NCBI RefSeq assembly: GCF_900099735.1
Contig: NZ_FNDT01000007.1
Location: forward strand, 120,205-184,204
From: Arthrobacter subterraneus
Lineage (GTDB): Bacteria; Actinomycetota; Actinomycetes; Actinomycetales; Micrococcaceae
Length of the DNA stretch: 64,000 nucleotides
Reading direction: 5' to 3'
Shown here: positions 8,312-17,796 of the stretch, piece by piece
How positions within the stretch are numbered: position 1 is the first letter of the stretch
Layout: the number at the start of each line of letters is the position of its first letter
Notes under the pieces: generated by a model
Seen by the model: only the letters and a program-made list of their open reading frames with translations
Databases searched by the model: none
Told to the model about the DNA's origin: nothing
Translations under genes and position numbers: made by a program

Positions 8312-11300
8312 ATGGGCTTCAACAATCCCCCTGTTTCCTGGTCGGAGTTTGAGCGGACCCTCTCCGATCGTCGCCGTCCGGGATCCCCTCCCCTGGGCGC
8401 GGACGGTGGTGACAGTCCGGCCTGGTCGCTGAAACGGCATCCGTATTCTCCGCCGAAAGAACCGGTGCCTGCCCCGGCCGGTCCGGTGGTGCCCTACGCG
8501 GAGCTGCACGCGCATTCGAACTTCAGTTTCCTTGACGGTGCCGCCAGTCCCGAGCAGCTGGTGGAAGAGGCGCACCGTCTCCGCCTCCACGGGCTGGCGC
8601 TGACCGATCATGACGGTCTGTACGGAGTGGTCCACCTGGCTGAAGCAGCAGAGAAACACCCAGGGCTGTCCACGGTCTATGGCACTGAGTTATCCCTGGA
8701 ACTGACCAAACCCCAAAACGGTGAACCGGACCCGGAAGGCCGGCATCTCCTCATCCTTTCCCGCGGGACGGAGGGTTATCACCGGCTGGCCGCAGCCATC
8801 ACCGAAGCCCAGCTGAAACCGGACGCCGAGAAAGGCAAACCCCGGTACACCCTTGCCGAGCTCGCTAACAGGGCCGGCAACAACTGGATGATCCTGACCG
8901 GGTGCCGCAAAGGAGCCGTCCGCCATGCGCTCCGCAACGGCAATCTCCAGGACGCGGAGCGGGAAACCCGGCGCCTGACAGACCTGTTCGGTCCGGACAA
9001 TGTCGCCGTGGAGCTCTATGACCATGGAAACCCACTGGACAGTACGCACAATGATGCCCTCTGGGAAATTGCTTCCCGGCTGAAGCTGCCCGTCGTGGCC
9101 ACCAACAACGTGCACTATGCCGTGCCTGAGCAACACCGGCTCGCTACTGCAGTGGCTGCTGTGCGGGCACGGAGGTCGCTGGATGACATGGATGGGTGGC
9201 TGCCGGCGTCAGGTTCTGCCCACCTGCGCAGCGGCGCGGAAATGGCCGCCCGCTTTGCCGCCTACCCCGGAGCAGTCGAACGGACGGTGGAACTGGCCGA
9301 TGATCTGGCGTTCCGGCTCAGCAGCGTCAAGCCCGGCCTGCCCAAACTGGACCTGCCGGGGGGCCACACCCAGATGAGCTGGCTGAGGAAACTGGTCTGG
9401 GAAGGTGCCGCGAAGTTTTACGCCGGCCGCAGTGACGTCCGCGAACGCATCGAGAAGGAACTGCGGGTCATCGAGGAAAAGGACTTTCCGGGCTACTTCC
9501 TGATTGTCCATGACCTGGTCAGGTTCGCCCGCAGCAGGGGAATCCTCTGCCAGGGCCGCGGATCAGCGGCAAATTCCGCCGTGTGTTATCTGCTGGAGAT
9601 CACCGCCGTCGATTCCATCCTCTATGACCTTCCCTTTGAACGCTTCCTCTCCAGCCTGCGGGATGAGGAGCCGGATATCGACGTCGATTTCGATTCCGAC
9701 CGCCGTGAGGAGGTGATCCAGTACGTGTACAACAAGTACGGTCGGTTCAACGCCGCGCAGGTTGCCAACGTGATCACCTACCGCCCCAAGTTCGCGGTCC
9801 GCGACATGGCCAAGGCGCTGGGACACAGTCCCGGGCAACAGGACGCCTGGTCAAAGCAAGTGGAGCGGTGGGGTGCGCTGGTGTCCAGCGATGACCATGA
9901 CATCCCCGAGGCAGTCGTGGAGCTGGCTCAGGGCGTGCTGAAGTTCCCCAGGCACATGGGAATCCACTCGGGAGGCATGGTGCTCACCGACCGGCCCATC
10001 GGGGAGGTCTGCCCCATCGAGCACGGGCGCATGGACGGCCGTACCGTGCTGCAGTGGGACAAGGATGACTGCGCCTGGATGGGGCTGGTCAAGTTCGACC
10101 TGCTGGGACTCGGCATCATGGCCGCCATCCAGTACAACTTCGATCTCGTCCGGAAGCACTTCGGTGAGGAATGGACCCTGCACACCCTGCCCCGGGAAGA
10201 GCAGGGGGTATATGACCAGCTGTGTTTCGCAGATTCCATCGGCGTGTTCCAGGTGGAGAGCCGCGCCCAGATGGGAATGCTGCCCCGGCTGCAGCCCCGG
10301 CGCTTCTATGACCTTGTCATTGAGGTTGCCCTGGTTCGTCCCGGGCCCATCCAGGGCGGAGCCGTGCACCCGTACATTAAACGGAAGCTGGGCGAGGAGG
10401 AAGAAAGCTACCTTCACCCCAAACTCATACCGGTTCTCAAGCGCACGCTCGGTGTGCCGCTCTTCCAGGAGCAGCTCATGCAGATGGCCATGGTGGTGGG
10501 CAACTGCTCCGGCGCGGACGCTGATCAGCTTCGCCGTGCAATGGGATCCAAGCGCGGCCTCGAGCGCATCGACACGCTCAGGGAAAAGCTTTACGCGGGC
10601 ATGAAGTCCAACGGGATCACCGGTGAAGTTGCCGACTCCGTGTACCGGAAAATCCAGGCGTTCGCCAACTTCGGATTCGCTGAAAGCCACTCGATCAGCT
10701 TCGCCCTACTGGTATACGCCAGCGCCTGGCTCCGCCTCCATTATCCGGGCGCTTTCCTGGCTTCGCTCCTGCGCGCCCAACCCATGGGTTTCTACTCTCC
10801 CCAGACCCTGGTGGCTGATGCCCGCAGACACGGTGTCACTGTCCTGCGTCCGGACATCCTGCTTTCCGGAACCCATGCGGATCTGGAGCTGCATGGTGAC
10901 GGCGGAACAGGAGCAACAGGAGCGGAGAGTTGCCTGGAATTCCACCAGCCGCCGGTCGGAAAGTTTGACCGCACCATCCCGTTTGACTCAACGCTCCATC
11001 GCCGGGACGGCAACCATGCTGTCCGGCTGGGTCTGGACAGCGTCCAGTCAATCGGCAAGAAACTCGCCCAGTCGATCGTCGAGGAACGCGAAGCAAACGG
11101 TCCATTCGAGAACCTGGGTGACCTCGCGCGACGCACCGAGTTGAATTCCAACCAGCTTGAAGCGCTCGCGGCGGCTGGAGCGTTCGATTCGATGGGGCTT
11201 TCCCAGCGGGAAGCCCTCTGGCATGCCGGTCCGGCCTCCACAGAGCGTGAAGGCCAGATCAAGGGCACCACGGTGTACATCCAACCGCCCCTGTTTGCCG

Positions 11301-11719
11301 GCCTGACCGACGTCGAGCGTGTGGCGGCGGATCTCTGGTCCACCGGAATCACCACTGATGACCACCCGGTGCGCCACGTCCGCCAGACTCTACGGCGCCG
11401 GGGTGCGCTGTCAGCCGCTGACCTTCTTTCCGCGGAGGCCGGCAGGCGTGTTGAGGTCGGTGGAGTGGTTACCCACAGGCAGCGTCCGGCCACCGCCAGC
11501 GGCATTACTTTCATGAACCTTGAAGACGAGACCGGCCTGGTCAATGTCATCTGCTCAGTGGGCGTATGGCAGCGGTACCGGCGGATCGCCAGGGAAGCCA
11601 GCAGCGTGCTTGTTCGGGGGGTACTGGAACGGTCAAATGAAGGCGTGGTGAACCTGATCGCTGACAAATTCGAGGTACTCCGGCTCAAGGCCGCCACCAG
11701 GTCCCGGGACTTCCGTTGA
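8312..11719 (+). CDS. dnaE2: DnaE2 error-prone DNA polymerase III alpha subunit
   Basis: A 1135-residue C-family polymerase of the SOS-inducible DnaE2 type, which copies past lesions together with ImuB and ImuA'. An N-terminal PHP domain starts at YAELHAHSNFSFLDGA. The polymerase core contains GRGSAANS and the catalytic aspartates of PDIDVDFDSDRR near residue 455. Helix-hairpin-helix and OB-fold regions follow, with VGGVVTHRQRP near the C terminus. I use the ATG at 8312 (MGFNNPPVSW); none of the candidate starts (8285 TTG, 8297 ATG, 8312 ATG) has a strong ribosome-binding site. The operon ends in the terminator hairpin at 11773. Confidence 0.93.
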   Translation: MGFNNPPVSWSEFERTLSDRRRPGSPPLGADGGDSPAWSLKRHPYSPPKEPVPAPAGPVVPYAELHAHSNFSFLDGAASPEQLVEEAHRLRLHGLALTDHDGLYGVVHLAEAAEKHPGLSTVYGTELSLELTKPQNGEPDPEGRHLLILSRGTEGYHRLAAAITEAQLKPDAEKGKPRYTLAELANRAGNNWMILTGCRKGAVRHALRNGNLQDAERETRRLTDLFGPDNVAVELYDHGNPLDSTHNDALWEIASRLKLPVVATNNVHYAVPEQHRLATAVAAVRARRSLDDMDGWLPASGSAHLRSGAEMAARFAAYPGAVERTVELADDLAFRLSSVKPGLPKLDLPGGHTQMSWLRKLVWEGAAKFYAGRSDVRERIEKELRVIEEKDFPGYFLIVHDLVRFARSRGILCQGRGSAANSAVCYLLEITAVDSILYDLPFERFLSSLRDEEPDIDVDFDSDRREEVIQYVYNKYGRFNAAQVANVITYRPKFAVRDMAKALGHSPGQQDAWSKQVERWGALVSSDDHDIPEAVVELAQGVLKFPRHMGIHSGGMVLTDRPIGEVCPIEHGRMDGRTVLQWDKDDCAWMGLVKFDLLGLGIMAAIQYNFDLVRKHFGEEWTLHTLPREEQGVYDQLCFADSIGVFQVESRAQMGMLPRLQPRRFYDLVIEVALVRPGPIQGGAVHPYIKRKLGEEEESYLHPKLIPVLKRTLGVPLFQEQLMQMAMVVGNCSGADADQLRRAMGSKRGLERIDTLREKLYAGMKSNGITGEVADSVYRKIQAFANFGFAESHSISFALLVYASAWLRLHYPGAFLASLLRAQPMGFYSPQTLVADARRHGVTVLRPDILLSGTHADLELHGDGGTGATGAESCLEFHQPPVGKFDRTIPFDSTLHRRDGNHAVRLGLDSVQSIGKKLAQSIVEEREANGPFENLGDLARRTELNSNQLEALAAAGAFDSMGLSQREALWHAGPASTEREGQIKGTTVYIQPPLFAGLTDVERVAADLWSTGITTDDHPVRHVRQTLRRRGALSAADLLSAEAGRRVEVGGVVTHRQRPATASGITFMNLEDETGLVNVICSVGVWQRYRRIAREASSVLVRGVLERSNEGVVNLIADKFEVLRLKAATRSRDFR

Positions 11720-11772
11720 GTCTCCCCAATCAGACCGGGCCACCGGGGAAAAAGGGGAGACCGGGGCAAAAG

Positions 11773-11801
11773 AAAAGCCCCGACCTGAGGCCGGGGCTTT
11801 T
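11773..11801. terminator. bidirectional intrinsic terminator between dnaE2 and tRNA-Leu
   Basis: AAAAGCCCCG and CGGGGCTTTT form a GC-rich stem around a short loop, with A and T runs on the two sides, so it can stop transcription from both dnaE2 (plus) and tRNA-Leu (minus). Confidence 0.85.
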
Positions 11802-11808
11802 CCAAAAG

Positions 11809-11891
11809 TGCGCGAGGGGGGATTTGAACCCCCACACCCTTTCGGATACTGGCACCTGAAGCCAGCGCGTCTGCCGTTCCGCCACTCGCGC
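11809..11891 (-). tRNA. tRNA-Leu (anticodon CAG)
   Basis: On the minus strand the sequence folds as a class II tRNA: acceptor GCGCGAG with CTCGCGC, an anticodon stem CTGGC/GCCAG around loop TTCAGGT (anticodon CAG), a long variable arm, and a T-arm with GTTCAAATC. The discriminator is A. No CCA is encoded, so the 3' end must be added by the nucleotidyltransferase. Confidence 0.95.
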
Positions 11892-12168
11892 AAAGTCAAA
11901 AGACACGTTCAAAAGAATCTCTAGAACAGCAGAAATAAGCATAACGGAGGCCCCGCGAAAACACCTAAACGGGTGAACTCCGGCACGTCAGGCAACTCTG
12001 AGGCCCGCGGAATCGTTGAAGGTAATCGACGGGGCAACATGCCCGGTTAAGGCCATTTGAGAGACGCCCCAGTAGTATCGACACAAGACAGCAGCGGCCC
12101 GTCCCGACTCCGCGCGCTTTCGCGTGGGCACAACAGGGCAACCAAAGATGCAGGTGAGGAGGTGGAAC

Positions 12169-12900
12169 ATGGGCATTCTGGATAACGTCGAGCGCGGACT
12201 TGAGAAAATGGTTCGTGGCGCCTTCTCCACCGGTTCGCGCTCCCAGGTGCAGCCCGTCGAGATCGCCAGCGCACTCCGTCGCGAACTGGACAACAAGTCC
12301 CTGACCCTTGCCCAGGGACGCACCCTGGCCCCGAACGTCTTCACTGCGCGGCTCTCGGACCCGGACTTTGCACTGGCTCAGGAATGGGGCGCGCCGCTCG
12401 CCGAGGAACTGTGCGACGTCGTCATCAAGCACGTCAACAGCCAGAACTACACCCTCCAGGGCCCGGTCCGCGTGTCCTTCACCCGGGACTCCGACCTGAA
12501 GCCGGGGACGTTCGAGATCGACTCGGCAACGGAAAAGCAGTCGGCGCAGCAGCGTCGCCCGGCTCCGAGCGTTCCCAACCGTCAACCGACCCGCTATCAG
12601 GCCATCCTGGAACTCGATGGCCAGCGTTATTCACTTAATGCCGGCTCCGTACTGCTTGGTCGCTCCTCTGAAGCGGACATACTCATCGACGACACCGGCG
12701 TATCCCGCCGTCACCTTGAAATCCATACGGCCCATGGAAGGTCGCGTGCCGTGGACCTCGGGTCCACCAACGGCAGCTATGTCAATGGGCAGCGCGTTCA
12801 GGGCGAAGCCGAACTGACAGACGGATCGACAATCACCATGGGCCGCACCCGCATGACCTTCCGACTTGTTCCCGCGCAGAACGGTGGCCGCCAGGCATGA
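12169..12900 (+). CDS. fhaA: FhaA, DUF3662 plus FHA domain protein
   Basis: A 243-residue protein with an N-terminal DUF3662 domain (MGILDNVERGLEKMVRG onward, to about 125), a linker, and a C-terminal FHA domain with GRSSEADI, SRRHLEI and GSTNGSYVNG, the phosphothreonine-binding motifs. In mycobacteria FhaA binds phosphorylated partners such as the MurJ-associated pseudokinase and tunes peptidoglycan synthesis at the pole and septum. The ATG at 12169 follows GAGGAGGTG. First gene of the kinase/phosphatase growth operon; its stop overlaps the fhaB start (ATGA). Confidence 0.92.
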   Translation: MGILDNVERGLEKMVRGAFSTGSRSQVQPVEIASALRRELDNKSLTLAQGRTLAPNVFTARLSDPDFALAQEWGAPLAEELCDVVIKHVNSQNYTLQGPVRVSFTRDSDLKPGTFEIDSATEKQSAQQRRPAPSVPNRQPTRYQAILELDGQRYSLNAGSVLLGRSSEADILIDDTGVSRRHLEIHTAHGRSRAVDLGSTNGSYVNGQRVQGEAELTDGSTITMGRTRMTFRLVPAQNGGRQA

Positions 12901-13373
12901 GTGATCTGACCGTAACGCTGCTGAGATACGGCTTCCTGCTCCTGATCTGGATCCTCGTGCTGAGCGTTGTCAGCGCGCTCCGGCGTGACCTCGTTGTCGG
13001 GCGGCGCAACCGGACCGGTGCGCCGTCTGCCCGTCAGGCCCGCAGGCACCCGGAGCTGGCTGAGGAACCGCCTGCACGTGCGCAGGCGCGGCGCCTCGTA
13101 GTCACCGAAGGGCCGCTGAAAGGCACCTCGCTGGATCTGGCGTCCAGCCCCATCCTTCTGGGGCGGGCCCAGGAAGCAACACTTGTCCTTGAGGACGACT
13201 ATGCCTCGGGCCGCCATGCCCGTCTGTTTCCGCAGGGCAGCAGGTGGTTCATCGAGGATCTGGGTTCAACCAACGGAACCTACCTCGGCGGGAATCAGCT
13301 CACTCGTGCGCTACCGGTGGAGCCCGGTGTACCAATTCGGATCGGTAAGACGGTCATTGAATTGAGGCCGTAG
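12897..13373 (+). CDS. fhaB: FhaB (FipA), membrane-anchored FHA protein
   Basis: A 158-residue protein with one N-terminal transmembrane helix (residues about 8-28), a basic juxtamembrane patch, and a C-terminal FHA domain from about residue 65 with LLGRAQEA, SGRHARLF and GSTNGTYLGG. FHA domains read phosphothreonines made by PknA/PknB; the mycobacterial counterpart FipA supports septal assembly. It overlaps fhaA by four bases and ends three bases before pstP, so the genes are cotranscribed. Confidence 0.9.
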   Translation: MSDLTVTLLRYGFLLLIWILVLSVVSALRRDLVVGRRNRTGAPSARQARRHPELAEEPPARAQARRLVVTEGPLKGTSLDLASSPILLGRAQEATLVLEDDYASGRHARLFPQGSRWFIEDLGSTNGTYLGGNQLTRALPVEPGVPIRIGKTVIELRP

Positions 13374-13376
13374 CGC

Positions 13377-14948
13377 ATGGCTCTGGTCTTCCGTTTCGCG
13401 GCCCGCTCCGATGTGGGGAAAGTCCGCTCCAAGAATGATGACTCCGCGTATGCGGGCCGTTACCTCGCCGTTGTAGCTGACGGCATGGGCGGGCACGCCG
13501 GCGGCAACATCGCCTCCGCATCAACTGTCCTCGATCTTGTCCACCTGGACCGCAAGGATTACGACGGCGACGCCGGCACCCATCTGGCCGACGAAATCCA
13601 GACCGCCAACTCGCTCCTCTCGGAGCTTGTCAGCAGCAATCCACAGCTTGCCGGCATGGGAACGACAGTCACTGCGATGCTCCTGAACGGCGAGCAGATC
13701 TCCTTTGCGCATATCGGCGATTCCCGGGCGTACCGGCTGAAGGACGGCGTCTTCGAGCAGATCAGCGTTGACCACACTTTCGTGCAACGGCTGATCGAAG
13801 AGGGCCGGCTCAAGCCGGAGGAAGCGGAGATTCATCCGCACAAGAACGTGCTGATGCGCGTGCTTGGGGACGTTGATGCCAGTCCTGAGCTTGATCTTTC
13901 AACGTTCGACGCCGCACCGGGTGAGCGGTGGCTGCTGTGCTCGGATGGCTTGAACGCTGTGCTGGATGACGCCGCAATCGAGCGGGTTGTCCGCGAAACC
14001 GCTGATCTTTCTGCCTGCGTCAATACGCTCGTCGATCTGACCCTGGCCGGCGGTTCACCGGACAACGTCACAATCGTGGTGGTGGACGTTGATACCGCCA
14101 CACCTGAGGACCTCCGCACCGCCGCTCTGACAGCTCTCCCGCCTGCCCGTCAGGCAGCCGGAGAAAAAGGAGACGGCGCGCCCGCCGGAGATGCGGACGG
14201 GGATGCACCAGGAGCTGCGATCAGAGCCGACGTGATTCGCGAAGACCTGTCATCACGACCTCACACCCTGGTTGGATCCGCTGCACTGGCCACCGAAACA
14301 GGCCAGATACCGATCGTCACCCAGCGGTCCACTGAACGCCGGGCGGCGGTGATGCTCACCCACAAGGCACCCCCTGCTGACACAGCAGATGACGAGGCAG
14401 ACGACGACTCCCCCCGACCGCGCCGGCGCTGGCTGTTCCCCGCCGCGCTGGCGCTCATGGCACTCATTCTCGCGGCTGTCCTGGCGCTCGGGTACGTCTG
14501 GACCCAGACGCGGTACTACGTTGCCACCTTCGACAACCGGGTGGCCATCTACAACGGCGTGGCGCAAACCCTGGGGCCAATACCCCTGAGCCATGTGGAC
14601 CAGACCACCGATATCCCGGTCTCCAGCCTCCCTCAGTTCCAGCGGAACCGCCTGGAAAACACGCTCGCCGCCCGTGACCTCGAACATGCCCAGAACATCG
14701 TCCAGGACCTCCGCCGGTCGCTCCGGGCACTACCCTGCCCGCCGGAAAGCGACCCCAGCCCCTCCGCCAGCCCGTCGCCGAGCAGCTCCGCAACCGAGTC
14801 CGCTTCGCCCGAGCCGTCAGCCTCACCGTCCGGACGCGCATCGGCTGAGCCCAGCCCGAGCGCGACGGCGGAGCCGAGTGCAAGTGCCTCCGCCAGCGAG
14901 AATGCCGAGCCGGGGGAACCCGCCGTATGTGGAGGCATAATCCAGTGA
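13377..14948 (+). CDS. pstP: PstP, PP2C-type Ser/Thr protein phosphatase
   Basis: A 523-residue membrane phosphatase that reverses PknA/PknB phosphorylation. The PP2C domain occupies residues 1-240 with metal-binding and core motifs VVADGMGGHAGG, GDSRAYRL, LLCSDGL and SPDNVTIVVVD. A cytoplasmic linker follows, then a single transmembrane helix at about 352-375 and an extracytoplasmic segment ending in a Ser/Pro/Glu-rich low-complexity tail of about 60 residues. The tail is extracellular and of unknown role. The rodA start overlaps its stop. Confidence 0.94.
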   Translation: MALVFRFAARSDVGKVRSKNDDSAYAGRYLAVVADGMGGHAGGNIASASTVLDLVHLDRKDYDGDAGTHLADEIQTANSLLSELVSSNPQLAGMGTTVTAMLLNGEQISFAHIGDSRAYRLKDGVFEQISVDHTFVQRLIEEGRLKPEEAEIHPHKNVLMRVLGDVDASPELDLSTFDAAPGERWLLCSDGLNAVLDDAAIERVVRETADLSACVNTLVDLTLAGGSPDNVTIVVVDVDTATPEDLRTAALTALPPARQAAGEKGDGAPAGDADGDAPGAAIRADVIREDLSSRPHTLVGSAALATETGQIPIVTQRSTERRAAVMLTHKAPPADTADDEADDDSPRPRRRWLFPAALALMALILAAVLALGYVWTQTRYYVATFDNRVAIYNGVAQTLGPIPLSHVDQTTDIPVSSLPQFQRNRLENTLAARDLEHAQNIVQDLRRSLRALPCPPESDPSPSASPSPSSSATESASPEPSASPSGRASAEPSPSATAEPSASASASENAEPGEPAVCGGIIQ

Positions 14949-16357
14949 GCGATGTCTTCACCGTCCCCAGACCGCGGCGCAATGTAGAGGCCCTCCTGCT
15001 GATCGTCGCGCTGACCGTGGCCATCGGTGCCAACTGGCTCGTGGGTCTGGACAAGGAGAATCCCTTTGACTCCGCCTTTTGGCTGCAGGGCGGAACACTC
15101 GCTGCCCTTGCGCTGATTTTCCACGTGCTGCTGCGCTTCCGCGCAAAGTATGCCGATCCAGTCATACTTCCGATCGTGATCGCTCTCAATGGCATCGGAC
15201 TGGCCATGATCTACCGCCTTGATCTCGCGCTGCCGGCGAGCTCACAGCCGGTTGCGCCGAGCCAGTTCCTATGGACCACTGTTGCCATGGCGGCGTCCAT
15301 CGGCACCCTGCTGGTCATTCGCGACCATCGCATCCTGCGCCGATTCACCTACATATCGCTGATCGTAAGCGCCGTGCTGCTGATGCTTCCGCTCACACCC
15401 CTGGGCGTCGAAATTAACGGCGCACGCATCTGGATCAACGTGGGCGTCGGGACGTTCCAGCCGGGCGAGGTAGCCAAGATCACTCTCGCCATATTCTTCG
15501 CGGGGTATCTTTCCACCAACCGTGATCTCATCCTGCTCGCCGGCAAGAAGCTCGGACCGCTACAGCTGCCCCGCTTCCGGGATCTGGCGCCCATGGTGGC
15601 TGCCTGGCTGGTCAGCATCGGGGTCCTGATCTTCCAGCGCGACCTCGGCTCTTCGATCCTGTTCTTCGGCCTGTTCATGGCGATGATCTACGTGGCGACC
15701 TCGAGGGTGAGCTGGGTGCTGATCGGACTGGCGATGATCGCAGTGGGCGGCTACGCGGCACTTCAACTGTTCAGTCACGTTGCCTTGCGCATTGATAGCT
15801 GGATCAACGCTTTCGAGCCCGAAGTATTCAACCGAAACCCGGGCGGCAGCGGGCAGGTTGTCCAGGGCCTTTTCGGATTGGCCAACGGTGGCCTTGCGGG
15901 CACAGGCCTCGGTCAGGGGAGGCCGGACCTCGTGACGTATGCCAATAGCGACATGATCATCACCGCCCTCGGTGAGGAGCTCGGTCTCATCGGGCTGTTC
16001 GCGATAGTCCTTCTCTACATTCTGCTGATCTCGCGCGGTTTCCGCGCGGCTCTGGGAACCCGCGACGGGTTCGGCAAGCTACTCGCCTGCGGCCTGTCAT
16101 TCACGATTGCCCTGCAGTGCTTTGTGGTGATCGGCGGTGTCACTCGGCTTATCCCGCTCACTGGTCTCACTACGCCTTTTATGTCCGCCGGTGGCTCGTC
16201 CCTCCTGGCGAACTGGATCATCGTCGCCCTGCTGCTCCTGATCTCGGAGAATGCCCGGCGGCCGGCTGTCAAGGGTCCCGTCCGGGAAGCGTTCCCGGAC
16301 GGAAAGCAGAACCGGAATTCCCCGGCAACGGGCACCACCAGGGAGGTCAGCGCATGA
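14945..16357 (+). CDS. rodA: RodA/FtsW family peptidoglycan glycosyltransferase (SEDS)
   Basis: A 470-residue polytopic SEDS protein that polymerises lipid II into glycan strands during elongation, paired with the class B PBP encoded next. Family signatures GVEINGARIWINVG near residue 155, FQRDLGSSILFFGLFMAM near 230 and LTGLTTPFMSAGGSSLLANW near 410 are all present. The GTG at 14945 overlaps the pstP stop and is served by GGAGG at 14931-14935. The C terminus is a short cytoplasmic hydrophilic tail. Confidence 0.94.
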   Translation: MSDVFTVPRPRRNVEALLLIVALTVAIGANWLVGLDKENPFDSAFWLQGGTLAALALIFHVLLRFRAKYADPVILPIVIALNGIGLAMIYRLDLALPASSQPVAPSQFLWTTVAMAASIGTLLVIRDHRILRRFTYISLIVSAVLLMLPLTPLGVEINGARIWINVGVGTFQPGEVAKITLAIFFAGYLSTNRDLILLAGKKLGPLQLPRFRDLAPMVAAWLVSIGVLIFQRDLGSSILFFGLFMAMIYVATSRVSWVLIGLAMIAVGGYAALQLFSHVALRIDSWINAFEPEVFNRNPGGSGQVVQGLFGLANGGLAGTGLGQGRPDLVTYANSDMIITALGEELGLIGLFAIVLLYILLISRGFRAALGTRDGFGKLLACGLSFTIALQCFVVIGGVTRLIPLTGLTTPFMSAGGSSLLANWIIVALLLLISENARRPAVKGPVREAFPDGKQNRNSPATGTTREVSA

Positions 16358-17796
16358 ACCAGGCCATTCGACGCTCCTGGATCGTGGCGATCAGCATGTT
16401 TGCGCTGGTCCTCGGATCGCTCACCTACGTGCAGTTCTTTGAGGCGAGCGCACTGCAGAACAATGACTGGAATACGCGGCAGATCCTGCAGGACTACGGC
16501 AAGAACCGCGGCGCCATCCTTGTGGACGGGCGTCCGGTCGCCGAATCGGTGCCGTCGGATGATCAGTTCAATTACCAGCGCGTCTACAACGAACCGGAAA
16601 TGTACGCCCACCTCACCGGCTTCTTCTCCCTGGTCAACGGTTCGACGCAGCTCGAAAACGTCATGAACGAGGAGCTGTCCGGCAGTAGTGATGATCTTTT
16701 CATTGACCAGATGGTGCGGCTTTTCTCAGGCGCCCAGGCACAGGGTGCATCGGTCGAACTGACGATCGATCCCCAGCTTCAGCAGATGGCGTGGGACATG
16801 ATCCCGGAGGGTCAGACAGGGTCCATAGTGGTGATGGAGCCGGACACCGGAAACGTTCTTGCCATGGCATCGAAGCCCTCCTATGACCCCAACCTGCTGG
16901 CGGCGCATGACACCTCAGTGGTGGTGCAGAACATCGAACAGCTCGCCCAGGTGCCCGGCCTGTCCATCTACTTCAATCCGGCCACCCAGTCCCTGGTCGC
17001 GCCAGGTTCCGTCTTCAAGCTGGTGGTTGCTGCGGCGGCCCTTGAATCCGGTGAGTTCGACGCCGAATCGACCATCCCCAATCCGCCAGTGCTGGACCTG
17101 CCTGGTACGGATGCCGGTCTTCCCAATTTCGCGACCGGCGGGTGCGCGGCGCGGGACACAGCCGACCTGGAATTCGCGCTGGAGCAGTCCTGCAACACCC
17201 CGTTCGGCCAGATCGCCTGGGACCTCGGGGAACAGGCAGTCCTTGAGCAGGCCCAGGAATTCGGGTTCGGTGAGAACTTCAACATCCCCGTGGACGTAGC
17301 GGCCAGCCAGTTTCCCACCCAACTCAGCGAAGCGCAGCTCGCGCAGTCAGCCATCGGCCAGTTCAGTGTTGCGGTCACGCCGCTGCAGATGGCCATGGTG
17401 AGCGCGGCGATCGCCAATGATGGAGTGCTGATGAAGCCGAACCTGGTGAAGGCCGTGCGTGCGCCGGATCTCTCCATCATCACTGAACCCGAACCCGAGG
17501 TCTTCCGCGAATCCCTCAGCGCCGATAACGCGAACCAGATCACCGAATGGATGGTCAACGTGGTGGAAAACGGCACCGCCCGCAACGCGGCGGTTCCCGG
17601 AGTGCAGGTGGCGGGCAAGACCGGAACGGCGGAAGTTCCGGAGCAGGGCGACAACGCCTGGTTCACCGGCTTCGCTCCCGCGGATAACCCCGAAGTAGTG
17701 GTTTCCATCGTCATGCAGGACGTCGACATCGCAACGGGTGCCCAATTGACCAGTCCAAACGCTAAGAGACTCATAGAGGCGGTGTTGAATAGGTGA
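16354..17796 (+). CDS. pbpA: PbpA, class B penicillin-binding protein (transpeptidase)
   Basis: A 480-residue class B PBP with one N-terminal signal-anchor helix ([21 protein letters not shown]) and an extracytoplasmic transpeptidase domain. The three active-site motifs are SVFK (catalytic Ser in [10 protein letters not shown], near residue 219), SCN in EQSCNTPF, and KTGT in [10 protein letters not shown]. It cross-links peptidoglycan made by the adjacent RodA. The start overlaps the rodA stop (ATGA) and its stop overlaps pknA (GTGA), so translation is coupled. Confidence 0.94.
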   Translation: MNQAIRRSWIVAISMFALVLGSLTYVQFFEASALQNNDWNTRQILQDYGKNRGAILVDGRPVAESVPSDDQFNYQRVYNEPEMYAHLTGFFSLVNGSTQLENVMNEELSGSSDDLFIDQMVRLFSGAQAQGASVELTIDPQLQQMAWDMIPEGQTGSIVVMEPDTGNVLAMASKPSYDPNLLAAHDTSVVVQNIEQLAQVPGLSIYFNPATQSLVAPGSVFKLVVAAAALESGEFDAESTIPNPPVLDLPGTDAGLPNFATGGCAARDTADLEFALEQSCNTPFGQIAWDLGEQAVLEQAQEFGFGENFNIPVDVAASQFPTQLSEAQLAQSAIGQFSVAVTPLQMAMVSAAIANDGVLMKPNLVKAVRAPDLSIITEPEPEVFRESLSADNANQITEWMVNVVENGTARNAAVPGVQVAGKTGTAEVPEQGDNAWFTGFAPADNPEVVVSIVMQDVDIATGAQLTSPNAKRLIEAVLNR